Shown: positions 17,494 to 27,851 of the stretch, in pieces
Numbering within the stretch: position 1 is the stretch's first letter
How the letters are laid out: each line of letters begins with the position of its first letter
From: Erythrobacter sp. JK5
GTDB lineage: Bacteria; Pseudomonadota; Alphaproteobacteria; Sphingomonadales; Sphingomonadaceae
Reading direction: 5' to 3'
DNA: 64,000 nt
Assembly (NCBI RefSeq): GCF_018205975.1
Contig: NZ_CP073577.1
Location: forward strand, 682,001-746,000
Position numbers and translations under genes: made by a program
Notes under the pieces: model-generated
Told to the model about the DNA's origin: nothing
The model's database searches: none
The model's input: only the letters and a program-made list of their open reading frames with translations

Positions 17494-18873
17494 ATGAATT
17501 TCGCCGATCTCGGCCTCTCACCCGAATTGCTCAAAGCCGTCGATGATGCCGGCTATACCGAACCGACGCCGATCCAGGCCGAGGCGATCCCGGCCGTCCT
17601 GATGATGAAGGACCTGATCGGCATCGCCCAGACCGGCACCGGCAAGACCGCCAGCTTCGTGCTGCCGATGATCGACGTGATGGCGGCCGGTCGCCGCCGC
17701 GCGCTGATGCCGCGTTCGCTGATCCTCGAACCGACCCGCGAGCTTGCCGCGCAGGTTGCCGAGAATTTCGAGAAATACGGCCAGAACCACGACCTCAAGA
17801 TGGCGCTGCTGATCGGGGGCGTGCAGATGGGCGACCAGATCAAGGCGCTGAACGAAGGCGTCGACGTATTGATTGCGACGCCGGGCCGGATGATGGACCT
17901 GTTCGAACGTGGCAAGATCCTGCTTTCGGGCTGTGAACTGCTGGTGATCGACGAGGCCGACCGGATGCTCGACATGGGGTTCATCCCCGATATCGAATTC
18001 ATCTGTTCGAAGCTGCCCGAAACCCGCCAAACGATGCTTTTCTCGGCCACGATGCCGCCGCCGATCGAGAAGCTGGCGAAGAAGTTCCTCAACAATCCCA
18101 AGCGGATCGAGGTCAGCCGCCGCGCCTCGACCAACGAGAACATTACCGCTTTCAAGATTCCGGTGAAGAGCCGGCAGAAGCGCGAAACGCTAGAATGGCT
18201 GCTCGCCAACGATCAGGTCGAAACCGCTATCATCTTCGCCAATCGCAAGACGACAGTGCGCGATCTCAACAAGCACCTGCAGAAGCGTGGCTTTGCCAGC
18301 GGCGAAATCCACGGGGACATGGACCAGTCGAGCCGGATCCAGGAGCTCGACCGATTCAAGGCGGGCGACGTGAACATCCTCGTCGCGTCCGACGTCGCGG
18401 CGCGCGGGCTCGACATCAAGGGCGTTTCCCACGTCTTCAACTTCGACACGCCGTGGCACCCGGACGATTATGTTCACCGGGTCGGACGGACGGGGCGGGC
18501 TGGGGCCAAGGGTCGCGCCTTTACCCTCGTTTCCGACGAGGACGCCGAAGCAATCTCCAATGTCGAGAAACTCACCGGCGCCAAGATCAAGGTGTTCGGC
18601 AAGGACGACGTGCGGGTCGAACTGGCGCATGCGGGACAACAGGCCGCCGACGCTCCCAAGGATCGCGACGAAGCGAAGCCCCGGCGCTCTCGCGAACGCA
18701 AGCGGGACGACAGCGACGATGCACCGAAGAAGCCGCGCCGCGAGCGCGCCGCACGCGAGGACAAGCCGGAACGCAAGCCCAGAGCGCGCCGCCGCGACGA
18801 AGACGACGAACCAGTCGCGCCGGGCGAATGGAACGGACCCAAGCCGGGGTTCCTGGACGTGGGGCTGGGGTAG
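17494..18873 (+). CDS. DEAD-box ATP-dependent RNA helicase (RhlE-like)
   Basis: A 459-residue DEAD-box helicase, predicted to remodel RNA in ribosome assembly or mRNA decay. Motifs in order: Q motif with PTPIQ near 24-28, Walker A AQTGTGKT (45-52), PTRELA, TPGRMMD, DEAD at 153-156, SAT near 185, the ARGLDIKGVSHVFNFD segment, and HRVGRTGRAG near 328. The tail of about 80 residues is strongly basic with acidic patches, typical of an RNA-tethering extension. Start ATG 17494 gives the canonical MNFADLGLSPELL opening. Confidence 0.93.
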   Translation: MNFADLGLSPELLKAVDDAGYTEPTPIQAEAIPAVLMMKDLIGIAQTGTGKTASFVLPMIDVMAAGRRRALMPRSLILEPTRELAAQVAENFEKYGQNHDLKMALLIGGVQMGDQIKALNEGVDVLIATPGRMMDLFERGKILLSGCELLVIDEADRMLDMGFIPDIEFICSKLPETRQTMLFSATMPPPIEKLAKKFLNNPKRIEVSRRASTNENITAFKIPVKSRQKRETLEWLLANDQVETAIIFANRKTTVRDLNKHLQKRGFASGEIHGDMDQSSRIQELDRFKAGDVNILVASDVAARGLDIKGVSHVFNFDTPWHPDDYVHRVGRTGRAGAKGRAFTLVSDEDAEAISNVEKLTGAKIKVFGKDDVRVELAHAGQQAADAPKDRDEAKPRRSRERKRDDSDDAPKKPRRERAAREDKPERKPRARRRDEDDEPVAPGEWNGPKPGFLDVGLG

Positions 18874-19132
18874 GTTTTTGCCGGTGCTGCAATCCTGGTC
18901 GGCGATCAGACCAGCGATCGACGCCAATTAGGCCACAATCGAGATCCCGATCGCGATTCGCGCGGGACAATTCTCGCGCCGCCGGAATTCGACTTTGCCT
19001 GCTGTTCCCTTGGCGCTTCCTTCTGTCCATCCGGAAGCCCAAGACCAAAGATCAAATCTCAGAGCCTTCTCAGCGTGGATGGCTTGAAGCGAGCTATTCG
19101 ATCCGGATCGAGGTCTTCCAGAAAAATCATGA

Positions 19133-21435
19133 TCACCCCACCACCTTCACGAAGCTGTCGATCACGCGTTTCTCGCCGGCATCTTCGAACTCGATGGTGA
19201 GCTTGTTCCCCTCCTGATCGATCACGCATCCGGTGCCGAACTTGTCGTGGTGCACCATTGCGCCGATGGCGATGTCGCTACGGGGCTGGGCGGCGAAGCT
19301 GGCGGCCGAGCGGCCCGGTTCGGCCACGCGCTGCTGGCGCGGTTCGTATCCGGTCGCGATCGCGCGCTGCCAACCGGGGCCGCGCGCCTGCGCACGATCC
19401 GGACGGTCGCGGGCGACATGCGCGAACGGGTCCTCGTTCTCGCTCCAGTTGGCGCGCCACAGAGAGGCGCCACCGGTCAGCGTCGTCTCCTGTTCGATAT
19501 GCTCCTCGGGCAGTTCCTCGATGAAGCGCGAAGGGATCGAGCTGATCCACTGGCCGTAGATGCGCCGGTTGGCGGCGTGCAGGATGATGCAGCGTCGTCG
19601 TGCGCGCGTGATCGCGACATAGGCGAGGCGGCGTTCCTCTTCGAGGCTGGCAAGCCCGCCTTCGTCGATCGCGCGCTGGCTGGGGAACACGCCTTCCTCC
19701 CATCCGACGCAGAACACGTGGTCGAACTCGAGTCCCTTGGCGGCGTGGATCGTCATGATCGTGACGGTTTCCTCCTCGTCCCCGCGATCGTTGTCCATCA
19801 CCAGCGCGACATGTTCGAGGAAATCGCCGAGCGTCTCGTATTCCTCCATCGCGCGCGCGAGTTCGGAGAGGTTCTCGGCGCGGCCGGCGCTTTCGGCCGA
19901 GCGGTCGTTCGCCAGCATGTCGTTGTAGCCGGTTTCCTCGAGCACCAGCCGAAGCAGGTCCGACGGTGTCATCGCTTCCGCTGCCTCGCGCCAGGCGAGG
20001 AACTGCCGCATCAGCCCGCCGATCGTGTTTGCCGCGCGCTTGGGCAATTCGTCGCTGTCGGCCAGTTCGAGTGAGGCAGCAGCCAGTGGCAACCCGGTGC
20101 GCCGCGCATGCTGGTGCATCTTCTCGAGCGTTTTCGCACCAAGCCCGCGCTTGGGCTGGTTGTAGATCCGCTCGAACGCGAGATCGTCCTGCGGCTGCGC
20201 GATCACCCGCAGATAGGCGAGCGCATCGCGGATCTCGGCGCGTTCGTAGAACCGGAAGCCGCCGATGATCCGGTAGTTGACGCCGATCTGGATGAAACGG
20301 TCTTCGAACTCGCGGGTCTGATATTGCGCGCGGACGAGGATCGCGACCTGATCGAGCGGGGCGCCTTCGCCTTCTAGCCGTTCGATCTCTTCACCGACCC
20401 GGCGCGCTTCCTCGGGCGCGTCCCAGACACCGATTACGCGGACCTTGTCGCCGCCATTGGCTTCGGTCCACAGTGTCTTTTCGTGGCGTTCGCTGTTCGC
20501 CCGGATCAGGCCCGACGCCGCGCCGAGGATATGCGGGGTCGAGCGGTAGTTTTGCTCCAGCTTGACGACATGCGCACCGGGGAAATCCTTCTCGAACCGC
20601 AGGATGTTTGCAACTTCGGCACCGCGCCACGAATAGATCGACTGGTCGTCGTCCCCCACGACGCAGATGTTCTTGTGCTCCTGCGCGAGCAGGCGCAGCC
20701 ACAAATACTGGACTGCGTTGGTATCCTGGTACTCGTCGACGAGGATATACTTGAAGCGCTTCTGATAGTCCGCGAGCACATCGTGATGTTTGCGGAAGAT
20801 GTTGAGCATATGCAGCATCAGATCGCCGAAATCACAGGCGTTCAGCGCCTTCAAGCGCTCCTGATACAACCGGTACATCGCCTGTCCGCGTCCGTTGGCA
20901 TAGCTTTCGTTGTCCACCGCATCGAGATCGTCGGGATTGAGCCCGCGATTCTTCCAGCGGTCGATCAGCCCGGCGAGCTGGCGCGCGGGCCAGCGTTTCT
21001 CGTCGAGATCGCTGTCCGTAATGAGCTGCTTGAGAAGCCGAAGCTGATCGTCGGTGTCGATGATCGTGTAGTTCGATTCGAGCCCGACCAGCTCGGCGTG
21101 GCGGCGCAGCATCTTGGCGCAGATCGAGTGGAACGTGCCGAGCCACGGCATGCCTTCGACCGCCTGCCCCAGATGCTCCGCGACCCGCCCGCGCATTTCG
21201 CGTGCGGCCTTGTTGGTGAAGGTGACACACAGGATCTGGCTCGGCCATGCACGGCGGGTCGCGACGAGGTGCGCAAGGCGCGATGTCAGCGCGGCGGTCT
21301 TGCCCGTGCCCGCGCCGGCCAGCATCAGCACCGGCCCCTCGGTCGTCAGTACCGCCTCGCGCTGGGGCGGGTTCAGGCGCGCCGCATAGGGCGGGGGGCA
21401 CCGGGATCGTGCGGGGTGGGCAGCGGGTTACTCAT
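19133..21435 (-). CDS. uvrD: UvrD/PcrA-family DNA helicase, apparent frameshift near 5' end
   Basis: A superfamily 1A 3'-5' DNA helicase used in nucleotide-excision and mismatch repair and in clearing recombination intermediates. All motifs are intact: GAGTGKT, FTNKAAREM, VDEYQDT, GDDDQSIYSWRGA, LEQNYRS, TIHAAKGLEF and YVAITRAR; the C-terminal domain is complete. The natural start appears to be ATG 21435 (MSNPLPTPHDPGAP...), but that frame ends after 20 codons. One extra C in the run at 21393-21398 (top strand GGGGGG) would join it to PPYAARLNPPQREAVL and the rest. Without it no ATG precedes the Walker A region until codon 21331. Most likely a sequence error. Confidence 0.9.
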
Positions 21436-21750
21436 GGCAATCTGGTGAACAAGTAGAGAACGAACCATCGTTCGGCAAGTCGTGTCGGCCGAATTCCAGA
21501 TGCCCGTTCCCCAGCCCTTTCGGCTCATTTTTTTTCGTGCGAATCCAATCTCGACCGGTAGGCGAAGTCGCCTTGACGCGGTTTCGCCACGCATCTCGCC
21601 ACGACGTGCATCGCGTGGGGCGCGAGGCCCGCCCAAGGCTGGGCGCGGGCCGGACTCGCAGGCATAAGGGTCGCGTGCGGACGGAGGGGATCCATGCCGC
21701 CGGACAGGTCGCGTTCGGCCACGCTTGGGACCATTCATACGGAGAATCCC
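21436..21750 (+). other. Intergenic stretch without a recognised gene
   Basis: The 315 bases between the divergent uvrD-type gene and the small secreted protein hold no convincing reading frame or RNA gene. The only structure I see is an imperfect hairpin at 21626-21651 (GGCCCG-CCCA pairing with TGGG-CG-CGGGCC). Promoters for both flanking genes must lie here, but none is clear. Confidence 0.5.
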
Positions 21751-22131
21751 ATGCGTAAGACTACAATGTACCTGATCGGAGCTTCCCTCGCCGCATCCGC
21801 GGCGCTGGCCCCGACCACCCTTTCCGCCCAGGACGATTTGCCCGGCGAGGAGGTCTCGCTGACCGCCGAGCAGCAGGCGGAATACGACGGCTGGCCGCCC
21901 GACATGCAGTCCGCCTACATGACGTGGCCCAATGAAACCAAAGGCTATTACTGGTCGCTGACCCCCGAACGGCAGGGGCTGTTCTGGCGCCTCAGCGATG
22001 ACGACAAGCTCGCCCTGACGGCGATGACCGGTCCGGAGCGCGACACCGCCTGGCAGAATATCGAAGCACGAGCGAGCGGTGGAAGTGCCGAACCGCCGAC
22101 CGAGGAACCTGCTGCGCCCGAAGACCAGTAA
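21751..22131 (+). CDS. Small secreted hypothetical protein
   Basis: A 126-residue protein with a Sec signal peptide (MRKTTMYLIGASLAASAALAP..., cleavage near AQ at 27). The mature part is rich in Trp, Tyr and Asp/Glu (GWPPDMQSAYMTWP, GYYWSLTPERQGLFWRL), and ends in a Pro/Glu-rich tail. GGAGAA eight bases before ATG 21751 supports the start. Sphingomonads carry similar short periplasmic proteins of unknown function; I cannot assign a role. Confidence 0.7.
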   Translation: MRKTTMYLIGASLAASAALAPTTLSAQDDLPGEEVSLTAEQQAEYDGWPPDMQSAYMTWPNETKGYYWSLTPERQGLFWRLSDDDKLALTAMTGPERDTAWQNIEARASGGSAEPPTEEPAAPEDQ

Positions 22132-22167
22132 GCCCGCGCCCTCCGCGCGTTGGTGGTCGCGCGCGGA

Positions 22168-22743
22168 TCAACCGGGTGGAGTGTCCGGATCGGTACGGTC
22201 GGGTTCCAAGCGCAACAGCGTGAGCTTGCCTTTGCCGATCCGGCGCTCAACCTCGGTTTCCAGACCCTGCACCGTGACCGTCTCCGTCGCAGCGGTCTCT
22301 ACCGCGATCCACGTTGCCGGACCGATCCAGCCCAGCCGTAACAAACGGTCGAGCGCAACGGCGCCCGCGCCGGTGCGATAGGGCGGGTCGATCAACAGCA
22401 CATCGTATGGTTCGCTCGCAGCGCGCAGGTGAAGGACCGAGCCGGCTTCGATTGTGGTCTTCTCGCGCGCGTCGAACGCGGCGATGTTGCTGCGTATCGC
22501 ATCGAGCGCCGCGCGATCCTGTTCCACGAACAGGCAATGTGCCGCGCCGCGCGACAGGGCTTCGAGGCCGAGCGCGCCCGAACCGGCAAACAGATCTGCA
22601 ACCCGCAATCCGTCAAAATCGCCGAGGCGGCTGGTCAGCATCGAAAAAAGCGTCTCGCGCGTCCGGTCCGCTGTGGGCCGCGTCGCGTCGCCCTTGGGCG
22701 CAACCAGCTTTCGCCCGCGCCATTCGCCCGCGATGATCCTCAT
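22168..22743 (-). CDS. rsmD: 16S rRNA (guanine(966)-N(2))-methyltransferase
   Basis: A 191-residue class I SAM methyltransferase that makes m2G966 in 16S rRNA during 30S assembly. It opens with the family signature MRIIAGEWRGRKL, has the SAM-binding motif DLFAGSGALGLEAL (50-63) and the catalytic motif DPPY (119-122). Its ATG overlaps the stop of the upstream pseudouridine synthase by four bases (ATGA), so the two are translationally coupled. Confidence 0.94.
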   Translation of the reverse strand: MRIIAGEWRGRKLVAPKGDATRPTADRTRETLFSMLTSRLGDFDGLRVADLFAGSGALGLEALSRGAAHCLFVEQDRAALDAIRSNIAAFDAREKTTIEAGSVLHLRAASEPYDVLLIDPPYRTGAGAVALDRLLRLGWIGPATWIAVETAATETVTVQGLETEVERRIGKGKLTLLRLEPDRTDPDTPPG

Positions 22744-23519
22744 TTCTCTCGCTTCTTGAGCGTGCTCAGGAATCGCCCGAGGTCCTGCTTGCGGATCGCC
22801 GCTGCCTGGCCACGCGGCAAATCGCCCAGCTGGAAGGGGCCGTAGGCGGTGCGGATCAGGCGGTTCACCTTCAGTCCCAGATATTCGAGCACGCGGCGCA
22901 CCTCGCGGTTCTTGCCTTCGGTGATGGTCATCTCGATCCAGTTGTTCTTGCCCGAACTGCCATGTTCGAGATTTGCGTCGATCGAACCGTAGCGAATGCC
23001 ATCGATCTCGACGCCTTCCGCCAGCGCTTCGAGCTGGGCCTGCGACACGTCGCCGAAGGCGCGCGCGCGATAGGTTCGCGGGATCCCCGTAGCGGGAAGC
23101 TCCATCTGGCGCTTGAGCCCGCCATCGTTGGTGAGCAGCAACAATCCTTCGGTGTTGAGATCGAGCCTGCCGATCGGCATCAGGCGCGGCGTCCCCTTCG
23201 GCAGGGCATTGACCAGCGCCGAATAGATCGTCGCGCGCCCCGCAGGATCGCGCTCGGCGGTGATGAGGCCAGTTGGCTTGTGAAACGCGAACAACTGCGA
23301 CGATTCGGGTTCAGCGACCGGTTTGCCATCGACGCTCACGCCCTTGAGGCTGGTGAGGAAGGTCGCGGGCGTGGTCACCGGCTTGCCATCGATCGTGATG
23401 CGCCCGGCGTCGATCATCCGTTCGATCTCGCGCCGACTGGCGATGCCCGCGCGGGCGAGCAACTTGGCGATGCGATCGCCTTCGGGGCGATCTTCGGATT
23501 GGTTGGGGTTGGTCGGCAT
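22740..23519 (-). CDS. rluB: Pseudouridine synthase, RsuA/RluB family
   Basis: A 259-residue rRNA pseudouridine synthase. Residues about 16-62 are an S4 RNA-binding domain (IAKLLARAGIASRREIERMI). The catalytic domain has the family motif MPIGRLDLNTEGLLLLTND with catalytic Asp120. RluB-type enzymes isomerise U2605 of 23S rRNA; RsuA-type act on 16S, and the distinction is inferred from overall resemblance. First gene of a two-gene unit with rsmD. Confidence 0.88.
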   Translation of the reverse strand: MPTNPNQSEDRPEGDRIAKLLARAGIASRREIERMIDAGRITIDGKPVTTPATFLTSLKGVSVDGKPVAEPESSQLFAFHKPTGLITAERDPAGRATIYSALVNALPKGTPRLMPIGRLDLNTEGLLLLTNDGGLKRQMELPATGIPRTYRARAFGDVSQAQLEALAEGVEIDGIRYGSIDANLEHGSSGKNNWIEMTITEGKNREVRRVLEYLGLKVNRLIRTAYGPFQLGDLPRGQAAAIRKQDLGRFLSTLKKREK

Positions 23520-23536
23520 GGAGCGCGCCTAGGCGC

Positions 23537-24697
23537 TCAGTTCACCTCCCGCAAGGCGTCCTGCACGATCGCGTCGAACCGCGCGATCCCGCTTTCGAGC
23601 GTGCCGAGCGTCAGTTCGCGGATCACGCCCGATTCGAGGCCCTGCTGGCCGAGTTCGGCGGCGCGGAAATCCTCGCTCGCGAACACCCCGCCATCGAGTA
23701 GTTGCCAGCTGCGTTCCCAGTGATCGCGCGCCTTGTCGGAGGTCGGCTCTTCGGGGATCAGCATGAAATCCTCGACCAGCGTCAGGTTGTGAGCCTGCGG
23801 CATCAGCACCATGACGTTGACGTAATCGGGGCTGGGCACGATCACCGTGCCCGGCAGCAGCTGGTAGGCGAAGGTCACGACCTTGCGCATCTCGGCCATG
23901 TCGGTGAGATCGACGCGTTCCATTTCTTCCAGCCGCCCGACTGCCGAGCGCATGTGTGGCCCGATCTCGTCGCCGGCGGTCACCCCGTCCTTGAAAAACG
24001 GCCCGATCGTGTTCGCGTGGAGCCGGGTGACATGATAGCTTTCGAGAAAGGCGTCCATGATCAGCTTCCAGTTGCCCGCGACCGTGTGGGTCTTGCGGCG
24101 GAAGAGCCAGGCGCTGTCCATCCCGAAGGCGTGGAAATCCTCGCCGAGCCGCTTGGCATCGGCGAAGTCGGCACCCTCTTGTGGGGCGAACCAGATCAGC
24201 CCGCCCGCCTCGCAGCTTGGCAGCTCGACAAGACCGTGTTCCGCCTTGTCCATGCCTGGAAAGGTTTCCGGGCGAGGCAGCGCAAGCAGCTTGCCGTCGA
24301 GCTTGTACGTCCAGGCGTGGTAGGGGCACACCAGCCGCTTCGCGCATTGCACCTCGCCGCCTTCGACCAGGCGCGTGCCGCGGTGGCGGCAGACATTGAG
24401 GAACACATGCGCCTTGCCTTCGGCGTCGCGGGTGATCAGCAGCGGGCGTCCAGTATTATCGTGCGGCACCGCCATGCCGGGCTCGGGCAGCAGCGCGCTT
24501 GGCACCAGCACTTGCGGCAACCGGTCGAACAGCGCCGATTTCTCGCGTTCGAAATGCGCGGGGTCGGTATAGCGGCTGGCGGGGACCGTGCCGATCGTAT
24601 CGCTTGTGCGCGGCTTGCCCTGCCTGATCGCGTCGGCAAGTGCCAGCTGGGCCCGTGTCGGGCGCAGGGCAGGCGTATCTGTTGTGGACGCATTCAT
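23537..24697 (-). CDS. Rieske-type aromatic ring-hydroxylating oxygenase, alpha subunit
   Basis: About 386 residues from ATG 24697, preceded by AGGAATAGGAA. The Rieske [2Fe-2S] ligands are CRHRGTRL and [14 protein letters not shown] (around residues 100-125). The mononuclear iron site is in the C-terminal domain around [11 protein letters not shown], the D/E-x2-H-x4-H pattern. Such oxygenases hydroxylate or demethylate aromatic or quaternary-amine substrates with O2 and an electron-transfer partner. No ferredoxin or reductase gene lies nearby, so the substrate is open. Divergent from the AmpG-like transporters. An in-frame ATG at 24742 is an alternative start. Confidence 0.87.
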   Translation of the reverse strand: MNASTTDTPALRPTRAQLALADAIRQGKPRTSDTIGTVPASRYTDPAHFEREKSALFDRLPQVLVPSALLPEPGMAVPHDNTGRPLLITRDAEGKAHVFLNVCRHRGTRLVEGGEVQCAKRLVCPYHAWTYKLDGKLLALPRPETFPGMDKAEHGLVELPSCEAGGLIWFAPQEGADFADAKRLGEDFHAFGMDSAWLFRRKTHTVAGNWKLIMDAFLESYHVTRLHANTIGPFFKDGVTAGDEIGPHMRSAVGRLEEMERVDLTDMAEMRKVVTFAYQLLPGTVIVPSPDYVNVMVLMPQAHNLTLVEDFMLIPEEPTSDKARDHWERSWQLLDGGVFASEDFRAAELGQQGLESGVIRELTLGTLESGIARFDAIVQDALREVN

Positions 24698-24769
24698 CGC
24701 GGCGTTCCTATTCCTCTCATCCGCAGCTAGTGTTGCAGACAATTTCCGATCGCGAAAGGACGACGATCA

Positions 24770-26491
24770 ATGGCTGAAGCTGCCGTGGTTCAAAAACCCA
24801 GTGCATGGCGCGCGCTGGGCGTCGCGCTCACCAACCGCAAGACCTTTTTCATGCTGGTGTTCGGGTTTGCCAGCGGCCTGCCGTTCGCGTTGTTCCTGGG
24901 CACGCTGTTCGCGTGGTTGACCGAGGCCGAGGTCGATCTCGAAACGATGGGAATCTTCTCGCTGATCGGGCTCGCCTATGCATTCCAGTTCCTGTGGTCG
25001 CCGTTGATCGACAAGGCCGATCTGCCGCTGCTGCGCAAACTGGGCAAGCGCAAGCAGTGGATCGTGCCGATGCAGATCGCGCTGGGCGTGATCCTCGTGA
25101 CGATGAGCGTGCTCGAGCCGCGTACCCAGCTCGGCTGGTTCTCGCTGCTCGCCGGGATCGGTGCCTTCGCCAGCGCGACGCAGGACATCGCGATCAACGC
25201 CTGGCGCATCGACGTGGCCGACGACAAGGCGACGATCGACATCCTCTCCACGGTCTACCAGATGGGTTACCGCTTCAGCTCGCTGGTCGGCGGCGCGCTG
25301 GGCCTGATCATAGCGGCGCGGATCGGCTGGCCTGAAACCTACATGATGATGGGCGCGATCCTGCTGGGAGCGGGCTTCATCGGGTTGTTCGCCCCGAACG
25401 CGGAAGGCGATGCGCTCGCGACCAGCGAAGTCGCCGACGAGCAGGTGCTGGCGCTGCGCAAGGCGGGCGAGCTGAACCCGAACATTCGTGGCCGCGCGCT
25501 CGGCCTCGTCGGCCTGCTGTGGGCGATCGCGATAGGCGTGGTGCTGACATTCATGATCATGTCGATGACCTACGCGCCGGAAGACCGCCCCAATCCGACC
25601 GAGTTCACCCGCAATTTCGGCCCGTGGATCATCGTTGCGACCATCATCCTCCCCGCGCTCATCGCCGGTTGGCTTTCCGCGCAGAAGCGCGAGGGCAGGC
25701 ACGTGCTGACCGAGGACGCGCCGCCGGTGAGCGGCGGGGCCTATGCGCTCGACCATCTCTATCGTGCGCTGGTGCTGCCGCTGGTCGAGTTCGTCGGGCG
25801 GATGGGCTGGTCGCTGGTGCTGATCCTGGCGGTGGTGCTGACCTATCGCATCTGCGACGCGATCTGGGGTACATTCGCCTACCCGTTCTATCTCGGCGAA
25901 TTGAAGTACACCAACGATGAGGTTGCCTTCGCCTCGAAGTTCTTCGGGGTCGGGGCGATCATCGCCGGACTGGCGCTGGGCGGGCTGATGCTGACGACGA
26001 TTGGACGCATGGCGACACTGCTGATCGGCGGTCTGCTCGCGGCGCTCACCAACCTCCTCTATGCCGATCTCGCGGTCGGCGGCGCGAACATGCAGGCGGT
26101 GAGCGATGCGGTCGGCTTTACCTGGGCGATAAGCCAGGTGCCGGTGATCGGCAGCGCCGGGCTCGCGAAGCTGACGATTACGATCGCCTTCGAAAACCTC
26201 GCGATCGGGATCGCGGGCGCTGCCTATATCGCGTGGCTCAGTTCGATCGTCTCGAAAAAGTTCAGCGCGGTGCAATATGCGCTGCTGTCGTCGCTGACGC
26301 TGCTGGTCGGCACCCTCGGTCGCGGCGCGCTGGGCGAGATGATCGAGAACCAGGGCTATTTCGACGTGTTCGTGCTGACGACCTTTATCGGCCTCGCCGC
26401 ATCGGTGCTGGTCTGCCTTGAATGGTATCGTCAGGTACGGGCCGGCAGCGAAGCCGGCATTATCGCGCCCGAGGCGCAGCCGGCAGAGTGA
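24770..26491 (+). CDS. AmpG-like MFS transporter
   Basis: A 573-residue inner-membrane protein with about 12-14 predicted helices of the major facilitator fold, resembling AmpG muropeptide permeases (FGFASGLPFALFLGTLFAWL, WSPLIDKADLPLL, ASATQDIAINAWRID). AmpG imports anhydro-muropeptides for cell-wall recycling; this is a family-level assignment and the substrate is unproven. Its stop overlaps the GTG start of a second, related transporter, so the two are coupled. Confidence 0.8.
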   Translation: MAEAAVVQKPSAWRALGVALTNRKTFFMLVFGFASGLPFALFLGTLFAWLTEAEVDLETMGIFSLIGLAYAFQFLWSPLIDKADLPLLRKLGKRKQWIVPMQIALGVILVTMSVLEPRTQLGWFSLLAGIGAFASATQDIAINAWRIDVADDKATIDILSTVYQMGYRFSSLVGGALGLIIAARIGWPETYMMMGAILLGAGFIGLFAPNAEGDALATSEVADEQVLALRKAGELNPNIRGRALGLVGLLWAIAIGVVLTFMIMSMTYAPEDRPNPTEFTRNFGPWIIVATIILPALIAGWLSAQKREGRHVLTEDAPPVSGGAYALDHLYRALVLPLVEFVGRMGWSLVLILAVVLTYRICDAIWGTFAYPFYLGELKYTNDEVAFASKFFGVGAIIAGLALGGLMLTTIGRMATLLIGGLLAALTNLLYADLAVGGANMQAVSDAVGFTWAISQVPVIGSAGLAKLTITIAFENLAIGIAGAAYIAWLSSIVSKKFSAVQYALLSSLTLLVGTLGRGALGEMIENQGYFDVFVLTTFIGLAASVLVCLEWYRQVRAGSEAGIIAPEAQPAE

Positions 26492-27828
26492 AGCCTGTCG
26501 GCCCCGTGGAGCCGGTTGCGCATTCAGGGCGCCGCGATCTTTGGCAAGCCGCTCTTCCGTATCTTGAAAAGGAGCCGCTCGGCGCGTTCTTCCTCGGCGT
26601 CTCGTCCGGTTTTCCTTACGCGATGATCGGAGCGACGCTGACCACGCGGCTGGCGCAGGACGGGATCGACAAGGCCACCGTCACCGCCTTCACGCTGGCG
26701 TTCCTGGTCTACAATCTGAAGGTATTCTGGGCGTGGATCGTCGATGGTGTGCGGCTGCCGCTGCTGGGGAGCATGGGGCAGCGGGTGTCGTGGATGATCC
26801 TTGCCGGGCTGCTGGTGATCGCCTCGGTGGTCAATCTCGCGCTGGTCGATCCCTCCGAAAGCCTTCTTGCAACTATCGTCGCGGCGGTGCTGGTCGGCGT
26901 GGCCGGGGCGACCTTCGATATCGTCATCGACGCCTACCGGATCGAGATCCTGAAGCCGTACCAGCTCGGTACCGGCTCGGGCATGAACCAGTATGGCTGG
27001 CGGGTCGGATCGGCCGGCGCGGGGGCCATCGCGCTGGTGGTGGCGGCGCGATACGGCTGGAGCGCGGCGTATCTGTCCTGCGCGGCGCTGGCACTCCCGG
27101 CCATGCTGACCGCGCTGATCCTCGGCGAACCGGCTCGGCACAAGGTCGAGAGCATGCAACGCGGCCTGGCGGAGATATGGCACTCGATCGCAGGGCCGTT
27201 CGCGGAGTTCTTTTCGCGACACGGCGCATGGCTCGTCCTCGCCTTCATCCTCGTCCACAAGATCGGCGACACGCTTGCGAACCTGACCTTCCGCCTGCTG
27301 TTCGACGACCTCGGCTTCAGCAATGACGAGATCGCGATCTACGATGTCGGCGTGGGCTTCTGGGCCTTCATGGTCGGAATCTTTGTCGGCGGGATCATCT
27401 ATGCGCGGCTGGGGCTCAAGCACTCGGTGCTGATCGCGCTGGTGCTGATGGCAGTCTCCAACCTGGGTTTCGCCGTGCTGGCGGTGGCGGGAAAGACCAA
27501 TCTCGGCCTCGCTTCCGCGATCGGGTTCGAGAACTTTGCCAGCGGCTATGGCGGCGTGGTGGTGGTCGCCTATTTTTCGGCGCTGTGCGACCTGCGCTTC
27601 ACCGCCACACATTACGCGATGATCAGCGCGGCGGCGAGTATTGTCGGGCGGGTGCTGACCGGCACCACTGCGGGCGGGCTGATCGAATGGGCCGGCTATG
27701 TGAACTTCTACCTGCTGACGACGCTGCTGGCGGTGCCGGGGATCGTGCTGTTCGCTTGGATGATGCGCACCGGGCTGGTGGACGAGGCGCTGGGCTCGGC
27801 TGGGAGGGACACGAGCGAGGCCAAATAA
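26488..27828 (+). CDS. Second AmpG-like MFS transporter
   Basis: About 446 residues, starting at GTG 26488, which overlaps the preceding stop as GTGA. Conserved segments mirror the first gene (FFLGVSSGFPYAMIGATL, FLVYNLKVFWAWIVDGVRLPLL, ATFDIVIDAYRIE), so the pair are diverged tandem paralogues of the MFS superfamily. About 12 hydrophobic helices are visible. Substrate unknown; a heterodimeric or sequential role with the first is possible but speculative. The annotated start is inferred because no ATG sits near the family N-terminus. Confidence 0.78.
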   Translation: MKPVGPVEPVAHSGRRDLWQAALPYLEKEPLGAFFLGVSSGFPYAMIGATLTTRLAQDGIDKATVTAFTLAFLVYNLKVFWAWIVDGVRLPLLGSMGQRVSWMILAGLLVIASVVNLALVDPSESLLATIVAAVLVGVAGATFDIVIDAYRIEILKPYQLGTGSGMNQYGWRVGSAGAGAIALVVAARYGWSAAYLSCAALALPAMLTALILGEPARHKVESMQRGLAEIWHSIAGPFAEFFSRHGAWLVLAFILVHKIGDTLANLTFRLLFDDLGFSNDEIAIYDVGVGFWAFMVGIFVGGIIYARLGLKHSVLIALVLMAVSNLGFAVLAVAGKTNLGLASAIGFENFASGYGGVVVVAYFSALCDLRFTATHYAMISAAASIVGRVLTGTTAGGLIEWAGYVNFYLLTTLLAVPGIVLFAWMMRTGLVDEALGSAGRDTSEAK

Positions 27829-27829
27829 T

Positions 27830-27849
27830 CCCCTCCCCGTGGGGAGGGG
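27830..27849. terminator. Bidirectional hairpin between convergent genes
   Basis: CCCCTCCCC (27830-27838), GT, GGGGAGGGG (27841-27849): a perfect 9-bp hairpin immediately after the AmpG-like stop and just before the folC stop from the other side. No T tract follows, so termination in either direction is inferred from position. Confidence 0.5.
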
Positions 27850-27851
27850 AG

